Of a stretch of 64,000 bases of DNA, positions 1 to 9,564 are shown piece after piece; within the stretch, counting starts at the first letter, position 1, and the number at the start of each line of letters is the position of its first letter. The notes beneath the pieces are model-generated. The model did no database searches. It was not told the origin of the DNA and worked only from the letters and a program-made list of their open reading frames with translations. This stretch comes from Candidatus Heimdallarchaeota archaeon (GTDB lineage: Archaea; Asgardarchaeota; Heimdallarchaeia; JABLTI01): NCBI GenBank assembly GCA_018238155.1, contig JABCTZ010000032.1:215034-279033 (forward strand), written 5' to 3'. The position numbers and the translations under genes are program-made.

Positions 1-2
1 AT

Positions 3-419
3 AAACTTGTAAACGAGAAATTAGAAGAAAGAGAGTATCGTGTGCGAATTAAAGGGATTAGTCTTGGTCGAGAACTAAGAAATGTTAGATCAATTTTTAC
101 TTCTGAATCTAAATTTAGCGTAATTAATCAATCAAAATCTGATTTTGGTGAACAACTCTATACTATGTTATCAATATTCTTTGATTTTCAGCGCACACGT
201 GCACTACCTCAAGACCCCAATTTCAAAGGAATAGCTATTCTGTATTCTGATACTACAGAAGGACACATCAATTTAGTTTTTCAACAAATAGAATCGAAGA
301 AGATGATTGGTCCAAGAATAACTATATCTGATGTCTATTTAGGTAAGAAAGGTGAAGCTATTAGTTCATTGATGGACATAATTGGTATTGGAAAAAGAAA
401 AAGACAATCAAAGAATTGA
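3..419 (+). CDS. 3' part of an unidentified gene (possibly Brix-domain-like)
   Basis: The frame is open from the left window edge to the TGA at 417-419, so the 5' end lies outside the window. The GTG at 42 is only an internal candidate start. The visible 138 residues end in a lysine/arginine-rich tail. The C-terminal part (GIAILYSD, then RITISDVYLG) faintly recalls the end of an archaeal Brix/Imp4 domain, and Brix genes often sit directly before pcc1 in archaea. That identification is context plus weak pattern only. The gene ends 38 bases before pcc1 and may be cotranscribed with it. Confidence 0.55.
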   Translation, partial: KLVNEKLEEREYRVRIKGISLGRELRNVRSIFTSESKFSVINQSKSDFGEQLYTMLSIFFDFQRTRALPQDPNFKGIAILYSDTTEGHINLVFQQIESKKMIGPRITISDVYLGKKGEAISSLMDIIGIGKRKRQSKN

Positions 420-457
420 TTGTTGTATTTATCTGTTAAAATTCTACTGCTGTTGGG

Positions 458-745
458 ATGATTTTGGTCGACAATCAAGAGAACAATCATTCATTTAGCT
501 TTATTTCTGAATTAGTAATCAAATCGTTATCTAATAAAGAAATTACAGCTATTTATTCTGCAATATATCCAGAAACAACAGTTGAAATTAGTTCAAGAGG
601 AAAAGCAGAAATATTTATCGAAGATGGTATTTGCTTGCGAATGGTTTTTTCTGCTATAGATTTCATTTCCCTACGTGCAATGGTTAGTTCATATTTAAGA
701 TGGATTGATGCAGCAATTTCCTCACTAAATATTGTTGAGTTGTAA
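458..745 (+). CDS. pcc1: KEOPS complex subunit Pcc1
   Basis: This 95-residue protein has the Pcc1 length and its signature helix SLRAMVSSYLRWI near the C terminus, after an alternating beta segment. Pcc1 is the dimerisation subunit of KEOPS, which with Kae1, Bud32 and Cgi121 makes threonylcarbamoyladenosine at position 37 of ANN-decoding tRNAs. The ATG at 458 gives the full domain. The other KEOPS genes are not in this window. Its neighbours (a possible Brix gene, eS30, Elp3) are all translation or RNA genes. Identification is by motif and length. Confidence 0.85.
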   Translation: MILVDNQENNHSFSFISELVIKSLSNKEITAIYSAIYPETTVEISSRGKAEIFIEDGICLRMVFSAIDFISLRAMVSSYLRWIDAAISSLNIVEL

Positions 746-877
746 GAAATAAAATCACTTAATGAAATACTCCAAGAATACCTAACAAACAACAGAGTGA
801 AAAGATTTTTAATATAAAGCAAATCAAAACAATCAGAAAGAAAGCAATTCTTAATTGCAAGTATAGAAGGAATAATC

Positions 878-1060
878 ATGACTCACGGTTCAGTACAAAA
901 AGCCGGAAAAGTTAGAAACTCTACACCAAAAGTAGAACAAAAACATCATGTTTCTAGGCATCCCCGGACAAGAAACAAACATAATTACTTAAAGCGAAAT
1001 ATAAAGGGTATCCCAACTGGACAACAATCAGGCGCAAAGCGTAGAAGAAGAAGAAGATAA
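878..1060 (+). CDS. rps30e: Small ribosomal subunit protein eS30
   Basis: A 60-residue, very basic protein that begins MTHGSVQKAGKVRNSTPKV, matching the archaeal/eukaryotic eS30 N terminus (HGSLTKAGKVR-x-TPK), and ends in a run of arginines. eS30 lies near the decoding centre of the small subunit and is absent from bacteria. The ATG at 878 follows GAAGGA about 5 bases upstream. In eukaryotes it is made as a ubiquitin-like fusion (FAU); here no fusion partner is present. Confidence 0.93.
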   Translation: MTHGSVQKAGKVRNSTPKVEQKHHVSRHPRTRNKHNYLKRNIKGIPTGQQSGAKRRRRRR

Positions 1061-1197
1061 CTTCTTCCTCATTCATATATCCTATACGTTTATCCTTTTA
1101 CGTTCAACATTAGCCTAATTTTAAAAAGATTTAGTGTAACAATGGAAGCAAATTTGTTAGTAAAATTTTAAGTGTAATCTAAGTTATCTTAGTAATA

Positions 1198-2802
1198 ATG
1201 GATGTTTCACTCTTGGAAAAAGAAAAAATATATCGTGAAATATTGGAACAAATTATCGCTTCTCCCCCCAAAAATCAAAAAGGTCTAGCGAAAATTAAAA
1301 GAGCTGCTTGTAAAAAATACTCTCTAAATCATTTTCCAAGAAATAGTGATATCCTAGAATGTGCTACTGAAAAGGAACGACCAATAGTTCTTCCAATTTT
1401 AATCAAAAAACCGAGTAGAACTCTATCTGGAGTTGCTGTAGTTGCTGTAATGAGTAAACCTTTAGCATGTCCACATGGGAAATGTACTATGTGCCCTGGC
1501 GGACCGGAGGAAGATAGTCCACAATCATATACTGGTTTTGAACCTGCTGCAATGCGTGGGAAAATGTTTGAATATGATCCTGAAAAACAAGTTACTGCAA
1601 GATTGCAACAATTAGAAGCAATTGGTCATAATACTAGTAAAATTGATTTAATTTTAATGGGTGGAACATTACCTGCTGCTCCATTGGAATATCAAGAATC
1701 TTTCATTAAGGGTTGTCTTGATGGTGTTACCAAAAGACATTCCAAAACAATTGAAGACGCAATAGAATTTGCAGAAACAAGTGAAAGACGTTGTGTAGGC
1801 ATAACAGTAGAAACACGACCTGATACTTGTTCAATTGAAAATTTAAAACAGCAATTAAATTGGGGTGTTACTCGAGTAGAAGTAGGTGTGCAAATAGTTA
1901 ACGACAAAGTTTACACGAGAATTAATCGTGGACATACTGTGGATGATGTGACCAATGCTTTCAAAACACTACGAGATTTAGGTTTGAAAGTTACAGCGCA
2001 TATGATGGTTGGATTACCTGGTGTTACTTGGGAAAAGGAACTTGAAAGTTTCAAGACCTTTATGCAAGATTCTAGATTTACACCTGATGAATTGAAAATA
2101 TATCCATTGATGCTAATGGAAAACACTAAACTTTATCAAGAATATTTAGCTGGTGACTATGAACCCTTAACTCATGATGAAACCGTCAAGAGAGTTGCAG
2201 AATTTAAAATCAATATTCTACCTAGTATTCGTTTGAAAAGAGTATTACGTGATATTCCTGCTACAAAGATATTTGCTGGACCGAAGAAAAGTGATTTACG
2301 GGAATACGCACAAAGACATTTAGAAGAATCTGGACGAAAATGTCGTTGTATTCGTTGCAGAGAAGTGGGTCATCAAATTAGGAAAGGTATCAATCCTTCA
2401 ATTGATGATATAGAATTAATTAGAAGGGAGTATGATGCTTCAGGAGGAAAAGAAATTTTTCTTTCATATGAAGATACTTCTCAAGATATTATTTTGGGAT
2501 TCTTACGTCTCCGTCATCCATCTGAGGATAGACTCATCTCAGGTGTCGGAGAAAAACCATTTTCTATCATAAGAGAACTACATATTTATGGGTCTATTGT
2601 GGGAATTGGTTTTAATGCAAAACAAGCTTCAGATTGGCAACACAAGGGCTATGGCTCAAAATTAGTTGAAGAAGCGGTTACAATATCTCGAGATGAAGAG
2701 GGAAGTGAATTGTTGTTAGTAACAAGTGGAATTGGTGTTAGAGAATACTATAAAAAAAGAGGATTTGGAAAGCTCTATCCATATATGGCTCGAGTTTTGT
2801 AA
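1198..2802 (+). CDS. elp3: Elp3-type tRNA U34 carboxymethyl synthase (radical SAM and acetyltransferase)
   Basis: The 534-residue length is normal for archaeal/eukaryotic Elp3. The N-terminal radical SAM domain carries cysteines C91-x4-C96-x2-C99 (CPHGKCTMCPGG) for the 4Fe-4S cluster. The C-terminal third (about 400-534) is a GNAT acetyltransferase domain with the acetyl-CoA loop around QHKGYGSKLVEEA. A cysteine cluster KCRCIRCRE lies between them. Elp3 uses acetyl-CoA and SAM radical chemistry to put a carboxymethyl group on wobble uridine 34; in archaea it acts without the other Elongator subunits. It ends 2 bases from the convergent gpmI stop. Confidence 0.95.
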   Translation: MDVSLLEKEKIYREILEQIIASPPKNQKGLAKIKRAACKKYSLNHFPRNSDILECATEKERPIVLPILIKKPSRTLSGVAVVAVMSKPLACPHGKCTMCPGGPEEDSPQSYTGFEPAAMRGKMFEYDPEKQVTARLQQLEAIGHNTSKIDLILMGGTLPAAPLEYQESFIKGCLDGVTKRHSKTIEDAIEFAETSERRCVGITVETRPDTCSIENLKQQLNWGVTRVEVGVQIVNDKVYTRINRGHTVDDVTNAFKTLRDLGLKVTAHMMVGLPGVTWEKELESFKTFMQDSRFTPDELKIYPLMLMENTKLYQEYLAGDYEPLTHDETVKRVAEFKINILPSIRLKRVLRDIPATKIFAGPKKSDLREYAQRHLEESGRKCRCIRCREVGHQIRKGINPSIDDIELIRREYDASGGKEIFLSYEDTSQDIILGFLRLRHPSEDRLISGVGEKPFSIIRELHIYGSIVGIGFNAKQASDWQHKGYGSKLVEEAVTISRDEEGSELLLVTSGIGVREYYKKRGFGKLYPYMARVL

Positions 2803-2804
2803 GC

Positions 2805-4511
2805 TCATTTGAAGAGTAATAAACTATCTCTGAATTTTTCGGGTTTTTTAAACCCAAGAAGATTAAGTACAGTTGAAGCAACATTGCTCAATCCAGGTTC
2901 GTTTACTTGCGGATTTAATTCGTACTCTCCTTTCCAATTTTTATCAACAATCCAAAAACCGACTGGATTTAATGAATGAGCTGTTTTTGTTCTACCATCT
3001 TTGAATTTCATCTCTTCACAATTACCATGATCTGCAGTAATAATAGTAATGCCATTTTGTTCATTAACAATATCGATTAAATCTTCTAGGCATTTATCAA
3101 CAACTTTAACAGATTTTACTGCAGCATCAATAACCCCTGTATGACCAACCATGTCACCATTTGCAAGGTTTACTCTTACAAATTTGAATTTATTACTCTT
3201 CAAAATTTCAATAACTTGATTACAAACTTCCACCGCTTTCATTTCTGGATGAATTGGAATCATTTCATTTGGTTCAGATTGAATCTCAACATATTCTTCT
3301 TGTCCTTCGCATACATAACCTGAACGATTTCCGTTCCAAAAATAGGTTACATGCCCAAATTTATGCGTCTCAGCAATAGCAAATGAGGTAATACCGTTTG
3401 AACAACAATAATCGGAGAGGATATCTGTGATATCTGGAGACTTAACCAAATATCGTTTCGGAATAAATTTATCTCCATCATATTGCATTAGCCCCACATA
3501 ATCTATCTGTGGAAAAACAATTCGATCAAATTTATCAAAATTCTCATCCTCAAAAGCTTGAGTAATTTGGATTGCTCTATCTCCTCTGAAATTAAAATTA
3601 ACAACTAAATCATCATCAACGATTTTTCCTACAGGTTGCTCCTTTTCATCTATGATTACAAATGGTGGTAATGTTTGATCGTTTTTATTTGGAAAACAAT
3701 TGCGTGCATGTGTTATCGCTTCTTCTGCAGATTTGTAATAGCCTTTGTACCCGTTGACAAGTTCTTCATCTTCAATAATACCTCGAACATGAGCATTCCA
3801 TCCTCTTTGAACAATTTTCCAATCTGATTCATACCTATCCATGGTAACTTGCATTCTTCCTCCGCCTGAAGCAATTCTATAATCATGCTTTTGGTTGGAA
3901 TATTTACAATTCATTTCTTCCAATTTAGTTTCTAGAGGATAAATAAATTCTAAAGCAGAGTGAGCGGAAACATCTCTTCCATCTGTAAGAACATGCACTC
4001 TTAGATTTTGTATTTTTGCTCTAGCAAAGCCTTCAATTAAACTAATTAGTTGGGATAAATTGCTGTGAACATTGCCATCAGATAATAGCCCTATAAGATG
4101 AACAGTACTGTTTTTAGCTTGTGCTCTTTTCGTCAGTTTTTCCCAAATTTCAGTTTGAAAAATAGCTTTGGTTTTAATGGATGCACTGACAAGTTTGGCT
4201 CCCTGATCAATTATTTGTCCAGATCCCAAAGCATTATGACCTACTTCGCTATTCCCCATATCATTATCAGATAATAAACCAACAGCTGGTCCATGAGCTC
4301 TTAGTGAACAATATAACATCCTTTCAGAGCACTCTACAGTTATTTTTTGCAATGTCTTTGGTTTAGCTAGAAACACTGCATTTCCATCATCTTCTTTGCC
4401 TAAACCGATACCATCCATAATGATCAATAGTAGAGGACCCGTTCTACCTGTGAACGACTTTAATTTTTCAAGTTTATACATAGAATTGTCCAACTTTTCA
4501 GTAATTTTCAT
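2805..4511 (-). CDS. gpmI: 2,3-bisphosphoglycerate-independent phosphoglycerate mutase, GpmI type
   Basis: This enzyme interconverts 3- and 2-phosphoglycerate in glycolysis and gluconeogenesis. The alkaline-phosphatase-superfamily metal site begins at IMDGIGLG (D33). The phosphorylated serine is in DNDMGNSEVGHNALG (S88), and C-terminal metal ligands are in TADHGNCEEM and TKTAHSLNPV. The 568 residues slightly exceed the usual 510-550, mostly through an extra N-terminal segment. It is the long GpmI type found in bacteria and plants, not the shorter archaeal ApgM, which suggests acquisition by transfer. It is convergent with elp3. Confidence 0.93.
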   Translation of the reverse strand: MKITEKLDNSMYKLEKLKSFTGRTGPLLLIIMDGIGLGKEDDGNAVFLAKPKTLQKITVECSERMLYCSLRAHGPAVGLLSDNDMGNSEVGHNALGSGQIIDQGAKLVSASIKTKAIFQTEIWEKLTKRAQAKNSTVHLIGLLSDGNVHSNLSQLISLIEGFARAKIQNLRVHVLTDGRDVSAHSALEFIYPLETKLEEMNCKYSNQKHDYRIASGGGRMQVTMDRYESDWKIVQRGWNAHVRGIIEDEELVNGYKGYYKSAEEAITHARNCFPNKNDQTLPPFVIIDEKEQPVGKIVDDDLVVNFNFRGDRAIQITQAFEDENFDKFDRIVFPQIDYVGLMQYDGDKFIPKRYLVKSPDITDILSDYCCSNGITSFAIAETHKFGHVTYFWNGNRSGYVCEGQEEYVEIQSEPNEMIPIHPEMKAVEVCNQVIEILKSNKFKFVRVNLANGDMVGHTGVIDAAVKSVKVVDKCLEDLIDIVNEQNGITIITADHGNCEEMKFKDGRTKTAHSLNPVGFWIVDKNWKGEYELNPQVNEPGLSNVASTVLNLLGFKKPEKFRDSLLLFK

Positions 4512-4687
4512 TCAAATCATCGTTGCTACTAAAATATTGCTTAAAAACATTTAAGAATATTGATTTTTATTCTAATAATCCCTTTACTGGAAACAAACTG
4601 CATAATAAAGCAAACAAAACTGTAGTAATGCCGCTAAAGAATAATTAATATCTAAGAATTCTTTTGTAATGAATAGGATTGTAAAAA

Positions 4688-6091
4688 TTGAGTGAAAAAA
4701 GGAACATCGAAATAGATGAAACTATCTCAGTTGAAGCAAAAATGAAACCAACCGCTGTACCTGAAACAATTATTTTTGAAGAAAAAGAGACTCTTACATC
4801 TGAGATCAACGAAGAATCAGCTTTAACACTACCTAAAATTTCACAAAAAAGTGTAGAGCTTTCCGTTAGAATCGAGACTAGAGATGATTTATCCGGTGTA
4901 GCTGTTTTTTCAAAAGAAGATGCAATTAAACTTTCATTACAAGAAAATGACTATGTGGAATTATATGATTCTGCAGTTGGCAAATCTGGAGTAATAAAAG
5001 CTTGTATTGATGATGAACTCTCGATTGGTTGGATATTAATTGATCAAAATATTTATCATGTCTTCAATTTCACAAGCGAGTCATTAAGAGTGAAAGTATT
5101 TCAACAAGAACCCTACACAGCGGATAAAGTAACACTTTCCATCAGTTCTTTATCAGGCGATGTTTTTGACCTAGTGAATGAATTCAGAAATGATAGTAGT
5201 TCACTGAAGGAATTTCTGAAAAATTATGTTATTAGAAAAGGTTTAGTGTTAATGTGGAAAGAAAAGAATGCTAAAATCAAAATAACTGAAATTCTTCCTG
5301 AAATATCTGATGAAGAAGCGATAATTTTCGATTTTAGTAAACCACGAGTTTTAGCTATTATACCTGAAGGTGGGATAGAATTTAATGCTATTCTTTTAAT
5401 GGATATCTCAAAATCAATGATCGCTCGAGATTTAGAAGTAATAAATGTCCAACCTGTTATTGAAGAAATTAAACACGTTTTTAGATCTGTGCAAGTAGAT
5501 GCATTTCTCAAAGATTTCAAAGAAGGTAATTACGTAAAAAGAAGATCTGGTGCTGCTTTCGCTGGATTGTTATTTTTGAAAGAAAAAGTGAAGCGAGGAT
5601 TAGATGAAATTATTGGTGTAATTACATTCGCAGAAGAAGCTGAAGTATTGAAATTTGATTATAAACCATTCATAAATTCAAAAATAATGTCAAAAGGTGC
5701 TGCTGATAGATTTGCCGAGATTATAATAGAAAATGTTGAAGATAAATCAGGTGTTTCAACAAATATGGCTGGAGCAATAGAAAAATGCCTCTATATTGTA
5801 AAACACCTCCCGATACTAAAAAGACGAAATCCTCTACTAGTAATTTTGCTTACTGATGGTTTTGATACAAGTAAACGAGTGAAAGAAGCAGTTGAGAAGA
5901 CTCTGGCTGGAAAAAATAACGTTGTTCTGTATTCAGTCGGAATAGGTCCCTATGTAAATAAACGTGAATTGCAAGAGATAAGTGCATTGTGTGGAGGAGA
6001 AGTATTCTTACCTGAGAATTTAGAAGAATTGAGTAACTGGTATCAAAATATTGCTCGAGATTTAGCTATTCAACTCAGTGAGAATGATTAA
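4688..6091 (+). CDS. VWA-domain protein with N-terminal beta domain
   Basis: This 467-residue protein starts at TTG 4688 just after an AGGAT element. Residues 60-140 look like a double-psi-barrel or Cdc48-N-like beta domain (SLQENDYVELYD). Residues 235-440 form a von Willebrand A domain with a complete MIDAS: DISKS near 239, TNMAG near 357 and LTDGFD near 388. It has no signal peptide or membrane segment, so it should be cytoplasmic. VWA proteins bind partners through a metal; the partner is unknown. The gene has about 170 bases of its own upstream region and no obvious operon mate. Confidence 0.75.
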   Translation: MSEKRNIEIDETISVEAKMKPTAVPETIIFEEKETLTSEINEESALTLPKISQKSVELSVRIETRDDLSGVAVFSKEDAIKLSLQENDYVELYDSAVGKSGVIKACIDDELSIGWILIDQNIYHVFNFTSESLRVKVFQQEPYTADKVTLSISSLSGDVFDLVNEFRNDSSSLKEFLKNYVIRKGLVLMWKEKNAKIKITEILPEISDEEAIIFDFSKPRVLAIIPEGGIEFNAILLMDISKSMIARDLEVINVQPVIEEIKHVFRSVQVDAFLKDFKEGNYVKRRSGAAFAGLLFLKEKVKRGLDEIIGVITFAEEAEVLKFDYKPFINSKIMSKGAADRFAEIIIENVEDKSGVSTNMAGAIEKCLYIVKHLPILKRRNPLLVILLTDGFDTSKRVKEAVEKTLAGKNNVVLYSVGIGPYVNKRELQEISALCGGEVFLPENLEELSNWYQNIARDLAIQLSEND

Positions 6092-6291
6092 CAATATCAT
6101 TCCCGATATTAAGAACTATTATTTCTAAGATCAATTATCTGCATTTTATAACTTACTTTATTGGTGATAGGATTTGATAAAATGAAAGAAAAAGAACGGT
6201 TTGAAAAGAAGAAATTCTATTTCGATAGAAGAGTATGATTAACTTACAAAAGATGAGATTGAAACCTCATAAATTGCTTTTCAACATTGTG

Positions 6292-6615
6292 TCAATCCTT
6301 CCACACTTGAGCGCCACAATTAGGACATTCTTCATCGTCATAATTCATTTTCCTACCACAAAATTCACATTTAGTTGAAGCTGTTTCTTTGCTAGCTTCA
6401 TCATATTTTTCTTCAAATTTGACATTTGATTCTTTGCCGCGTTTCATTAGAAATCTAATAAGGAAAGCGAATCCAATAGTCGTTCCAACAATTACAAGTA
6501 ACACACCAACAAACATAACTATAGCAAATACCCAGAAAGCGGTGAAGATACCTGAAAAAGGCTCTGGTATTTCAAGAGCATTAACAATAATGTTAAGTAA
6601 ATTAGTAGTTATCAT
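6292..6615 (-). CDS. Small membrane protein with C-terminal zinc ribbon
   Basis: The protein is about 107 residues from the ATG at 6615, which follows GAAAGGAC on the minus strand and is preferred to an upstream TTG. One long hydrophobic stretch (about residues 16-50, IFTAFWVFAIVMFVGVLL onward) is followed by a charged linker. A zinc ribbon with CEFC and CPNC pairs ends the protein. The layout is a membrane anchor with a cytoplasmic zinc knuckle. The function is not recognised. Confidence 0.65.
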   Translation of the reverse strand: MITTNLLNIIVNALEIPEPFSGIFTAFWVFAIVMFVGVLLVIVGTTIGFAFLIRFLMKRGKESNVKFEEKYDEASKETASTKCEFCGRKMNYDDEECPNCGAQVWKD

Positions 6616-6732
6616 TGAATTTAGTCCTTTCAATTAGATGATATATTATATGAATTAAGTTTCTCAAATTATTTTAGCTTTTCGCTTTTAAAAAGATAAC
6701 TAATACATAAAAATTGAATTAAAACCTTTTAC

Positions 6733-6746
6733 AAAAGATATTTAAT
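6733..6746 (+). promoter_or_regulatory. Probable TATA box/BRE of tRNA-Arg
   Basis: An A-rich BRE-like element followed by ATATTTAAT lies 26-34 bases before the first base of tRNA-Arg, the spacing expected if transcription begins at or near the mature 5' end. Confidence 0.45.
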
Positions 6747-6771
6747 GGTTTATTTTTCTCCGATAGTATCT

Positions 6772-6872
6772 GGATCCGTAGCGCAGTTTGGATAGCGCAT
6801 CTGCCTCCTAATGTAAAACTATAAACAGGAGAAAGTAGAGGGTCGTGGGTTCAAATCTCACCGGATCCGCCA
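6772..6872 (+). tRNA. tRNA-Arg(CCT) with 23-base intron
   Basis: The acceptor stem GGATCCG pairs with CGGATCC at 6862-6868; discriminator G is 6869 and CCA is encoded at 6870-6872. The D stem is GCGC/GCGC. Anticodon stem TCTGC (6800-6804) pairs with GTAGA (6835-6839), and the T stem GTGGG pairs with CTCAC. Anticodon CCT is at 6807-6809. An intron at 6811-6833 follows base 37, the canonical archaeal position, and its AGGAG can pair with the anticodon CTCCT to form a bulge-helix-bulge-like splice substrate. It reads AGG codons. Confidence 0.93.
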
Positions 6873-6908
6873 TTTCATTTTTCTTTCTATCTTATTCAGA
6901 TTTGTAGA

Positions 6909-7562
6909 TTATTTTCTTTTTTTCCCAATTAATGGAATAAGCATACCAACTTTTTTTTGATATTCAATATACTCTTCACCAAATTCTTTCACTAAGATTC
7001 TCTCTTCATATTTTGCAGTAAAATAATAACCAATTATTCCTAATAAAAGAGGAAATAGAAGATAATTGAACATTGTTAATGGCAATCCTATGAAGTAATA
7101 ACAATATGAAGCATATAATGGATGCCTTACAAATCGGAACCATCCTTTCATAGTTAAGCTCTTAGGAATCCCCCAAGAAATGGCTTTTGTGCCGCGAGAT
7201 ACCCGACCAATAATGGCGGTTACTGTTCCAAAAGTAACTAATATCATCCCAATAATCTGAAAGAAGATTCCTACAAAAGGAATGTCGAAATTAAAATATA
7301 ATATGAAATTATCCCAATTCAAAAAATGAAGTATAGACCAAAATAAAAAGAATGACCAAAAAACCAAACTAGAAAGTACAGTTACAATTTTGACAAAATT
7401 TGATTTATCCCATGGAGGATATTCTTTTGCTCCTGTTTTGGTTTTTTCAACTTTTGAATTATAAGTAATAATATCTAGTGGAATATGAACTGTCAAGTAA
7501 AGCAAAGCATTAGAACCAATGAAAATCGCTAGGAGATTGTAGTCTAACAAAATGGTACACAA
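6909..7562 (-). CDS. Isoprenylcysteine carboxyl methyltransferase-family membrane methyltransferase
   Basis: This 217-residue protein has about five hydrophobic segments and the C-terminal ICMT/PEMT signature: FVRHPLYASYCYYFIG, then a conserved acidic pair in KYEERILVKEFGEEY and a final YQKKV. The family uses SAM to methylate prenylated cysteines, phospholipid head groups or small molecules in membranes; the prokaryotic substrate is usually unknown. The start is taken at TTG 7562, which is not strongly supported. It lies convergent to, and just after, tRNA-Arg. Nearby genes give no hint of the substrate. Confidence 0.75.
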   Translation of the reverse strand: MCTILLDYNLLAIFIGSNALLYLTVHIPLDIITYNSKVEKTKTGAKEYPPWDKSNFVKIVTVLSSLVFWSFFLFWSILHFLNWDNFILYFNFDIPFVGIFFQIIGMILVTFGTVTAIIGRVSRGTKAISWGIPKSLTMKGWFRFVRHPLYASYCYYFIGLPLTMFNYLLFPLLLGIIGYYFTAKYEERILVKEFGEEYIEYQKKVGMLIPLIGKKRK

Positions 7563-7709
7563 CCAAATATGAAATAATCTACTAATTAAATATAATTGCT
7601 ATAATCAGTATTTTTTACTATTCCTCATACCAATACTATAAAAATAACCTCTGATATTTAGTTAAATAGAAAAAAATAAACAACACTTTTCTCCCTTGAG
7701 GGTTAAGAA

Positions 7710-9473
7710 TTGGAATTTGTAAAAGTATTGTTAGTTGACGATGAAGAAAATCTCTTACAGATTACTAAACTCTATCTAGAAAAAACTGATAGAAAATTTT
7801 TGATATCTATTGCTAAATCAGCAAAAATTGCTCTGAATTTATTAGTCAAGGAACCTTTTGATATTATCATATCTGATTACAAAATGCCTGAAATGGATGG
7901 ATTAGAATTTCTAGCACAAATCAAAGATCAAGGTTACAACATTCCTTTCATTATTTTTACCGGTAAAGGGCGCGAAGAAGTTGCTATTCAAGCACTTAAT
8001 CTTGGGGCAGAGTATTATTTACAAAAAGGTGGTGACCCTAAAAGCCAATTTAGAGAATTAATCAACTTGATTGAAAAATCTGTTGAAAAAAGAAAATCTG
8101 ATATCTCTGTGAGAAAGAGTGAAGAGAAATTCTCGAAAGCTTTTCAATTTAGTCTAAATGGTATATCTATTATCCGTTTTAGTGATCAAGTATTCTTAGA
8201 TGTAAATGAGAACTTCATTAAAACTATGGGTTACTCGAGAGAAGAAATTATTGGCAAAAAGTCAAATGAATTGAATATTTGGGCTAGGAAAGAGGATTAT
8301 GAATTTTATTATAAACAATTAATTGAAACAGGAGAAATATTTGATTTTGAAACATTGATAGTAGGAAAAAATGGTCGTATTATTCCCTTACAGATTTCTG
8401 CAACTTTGATTGATATTGAGGGTGAGTTATGTATTCTCTCAATTAGTAGAGATGTTCTTGAGCTCACTAAGGCATTAGAAGATTCAAAAGAAAATGAGAT
8501 TAAATATCGTTTATTATTTGAAGAATCGCCCATTGCTATGTTTAATCTAAATATGTTTGATGTAAAAAAACACTTAGAAAAGTTTAAAATTACCGATTCG
8601 TCTCAATTTTTCGGTGCAATTAGAATACAGCCATCCTTTTTAACTGAACTAATTTCAATTGTAAAGATATTAGCTGTAAATAAAACCGCTTTTGAATTAG
8701 TAGGTGCAAATAATAGAAATGAGCTTCTCCAATACTTCAATCATGAATATATTATGAAAAATATTGACTTGTATTCAAAATTGATTTTACAATTGCTTTT
8801 AGGTAATACTCGTTTTGAGGATGAGATTTCAGTTATTAGTTTGAATGATGAAGCGGCAAAAATAATTCTTAGAGTGTCATTGGCACCAGGATATGAGAAA
8901 ACGTGGTCTAAAGTTTTTCTATCTGCAGTAAACGTTACCAAAAGAGCACAAGCAGTGACTAATTTAAGAAAAGAAAGAGAGGTATTCAAAACCATTACTG
9001 AGGCTGCTGGTTCATCTGAAAGTGCAGAAGAATTTTTTAATAAAATCCTCAAAGGTTTAGCTGAGATATTGGAGTTTGAATATGCGACTATAAGGATATT
9101 AGATAATAAAACACAGTTATTGGAACCTGTTTCAAGTTTTGGTATAGATGAAAAAACTAAACAATATCTGAAACCAATTTCAATTGAAGAAAACAATCAC
9201 AAATTAGTTTCAATCTTACTTGATAAAAAAGTAGTTTCAATTTCCAATACAAAACTTAGTTCAATGAAGGATTCAATATTCGTTAAAAAATTAAATATCA
9301 TATCATATGTTTTCTGCCCATTGTTAGATTCAAAGAATTCAATTATTGGATCAATGCAGTTTGGTTCTAGAGAAAGAAAGTTTTTACTAGAAGACGATAA
9401 AGTGTTTTTTAAAACATTTGCAAATATGTCATCAAATTTTTTGGAACATAGACTTAATCATTTTCTAAGCTAA
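7710..9473 (+). CDS. Response regulator receiver-PAS-GAF signalling protein
   Basis: This 587-residue protein starts at TTG 7710 behind a GAGGGTTAAG element. Residues 1-120 are a receiver domain with acidic pocket VDDEE, phosphoacceptor aspartate near 56 (SDYKMPEMDG) and conserved Thr and Lys (IFTGKG, YLQKGG). A PAS domain spans about 135-255, a second degenerate PAS-like region about 265-405, and a GAF-like domain about 430-585. No histidine kinase, HATPase or DNA-binding domain follows. Phosphorylation would come from a kinase elsewhere, and the GAF domain ends the chain. This receiver-PAS-GAF layout is common in archaea. Confidence 0.85.
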   Translation: MEFVKVLLVDDEENLLQITKLYLEKTDRKFLISIAKSAKIALNLLVKEPFDIIISDYKMPEMDGLEFLAQIKDQGYNIPFIIFTGKGREEVAIQALNLGAEYYLQKGGDPKSQFRELINLIEKSVEKRKSDISVRKSEEKFSKAFQFSLNGISIIRFSDQVFLDVNENFIKTMGYSREEIIGKKSNELNIWARKEDYEFYYKQLIETGEIFDFETLIVGKNGRIIPLQISATLIDIEGELCILSISRDVLELTKALEDSKENEIKYRLLFEESPIAMFNLNMFDVKKHLEKFKITDSSQFFGAIRIQPSFLTELISIVKILAVNKTAFELVGANNRNELLQYFNHEYIMKNIDLYSKLILQLLLGNTRFEDEISVISLNDEAAKIILRVSLAPGYEKTWSKVFLSAVNVTKRAQAVTNLRKEREVFKTITEAAGSSESAEEFFNKILKGLAEILEFEYATIRILDNKTQLLEPVSSFGIDEKTKQYLKPISIEENNHKLVSILLDKKVVSISNTKLSSMKDSIFVKKLNIISYVFCPLLDSKNSIIGSMQFGSRERKFLLEDDKVFFKTFANMSSNFLEHRLNHFLS

Positions 9474-9564
9474 TTGCTCTTTTTTTTTAAAACAATTAAT
9501 AATTCATTCATTCGGAAATTTCTTAAAAGGACAACTGAGAAATACTTTACTATGGTGAAATTCT

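Noticed and set aside
6181..6237. 18-codon charged mini-ORF after the VWA gene
   Set aside because: It is too short, with no family pattern, and lysine-rich runs are frequent by chance in this AT-rich sequence.
8741..9196. 151-codon minus-strand frame inside the response regulator gene
   Set aside because: It lies wholly within a well-supported receiver-PAS-GAF coding region and has no own signals.
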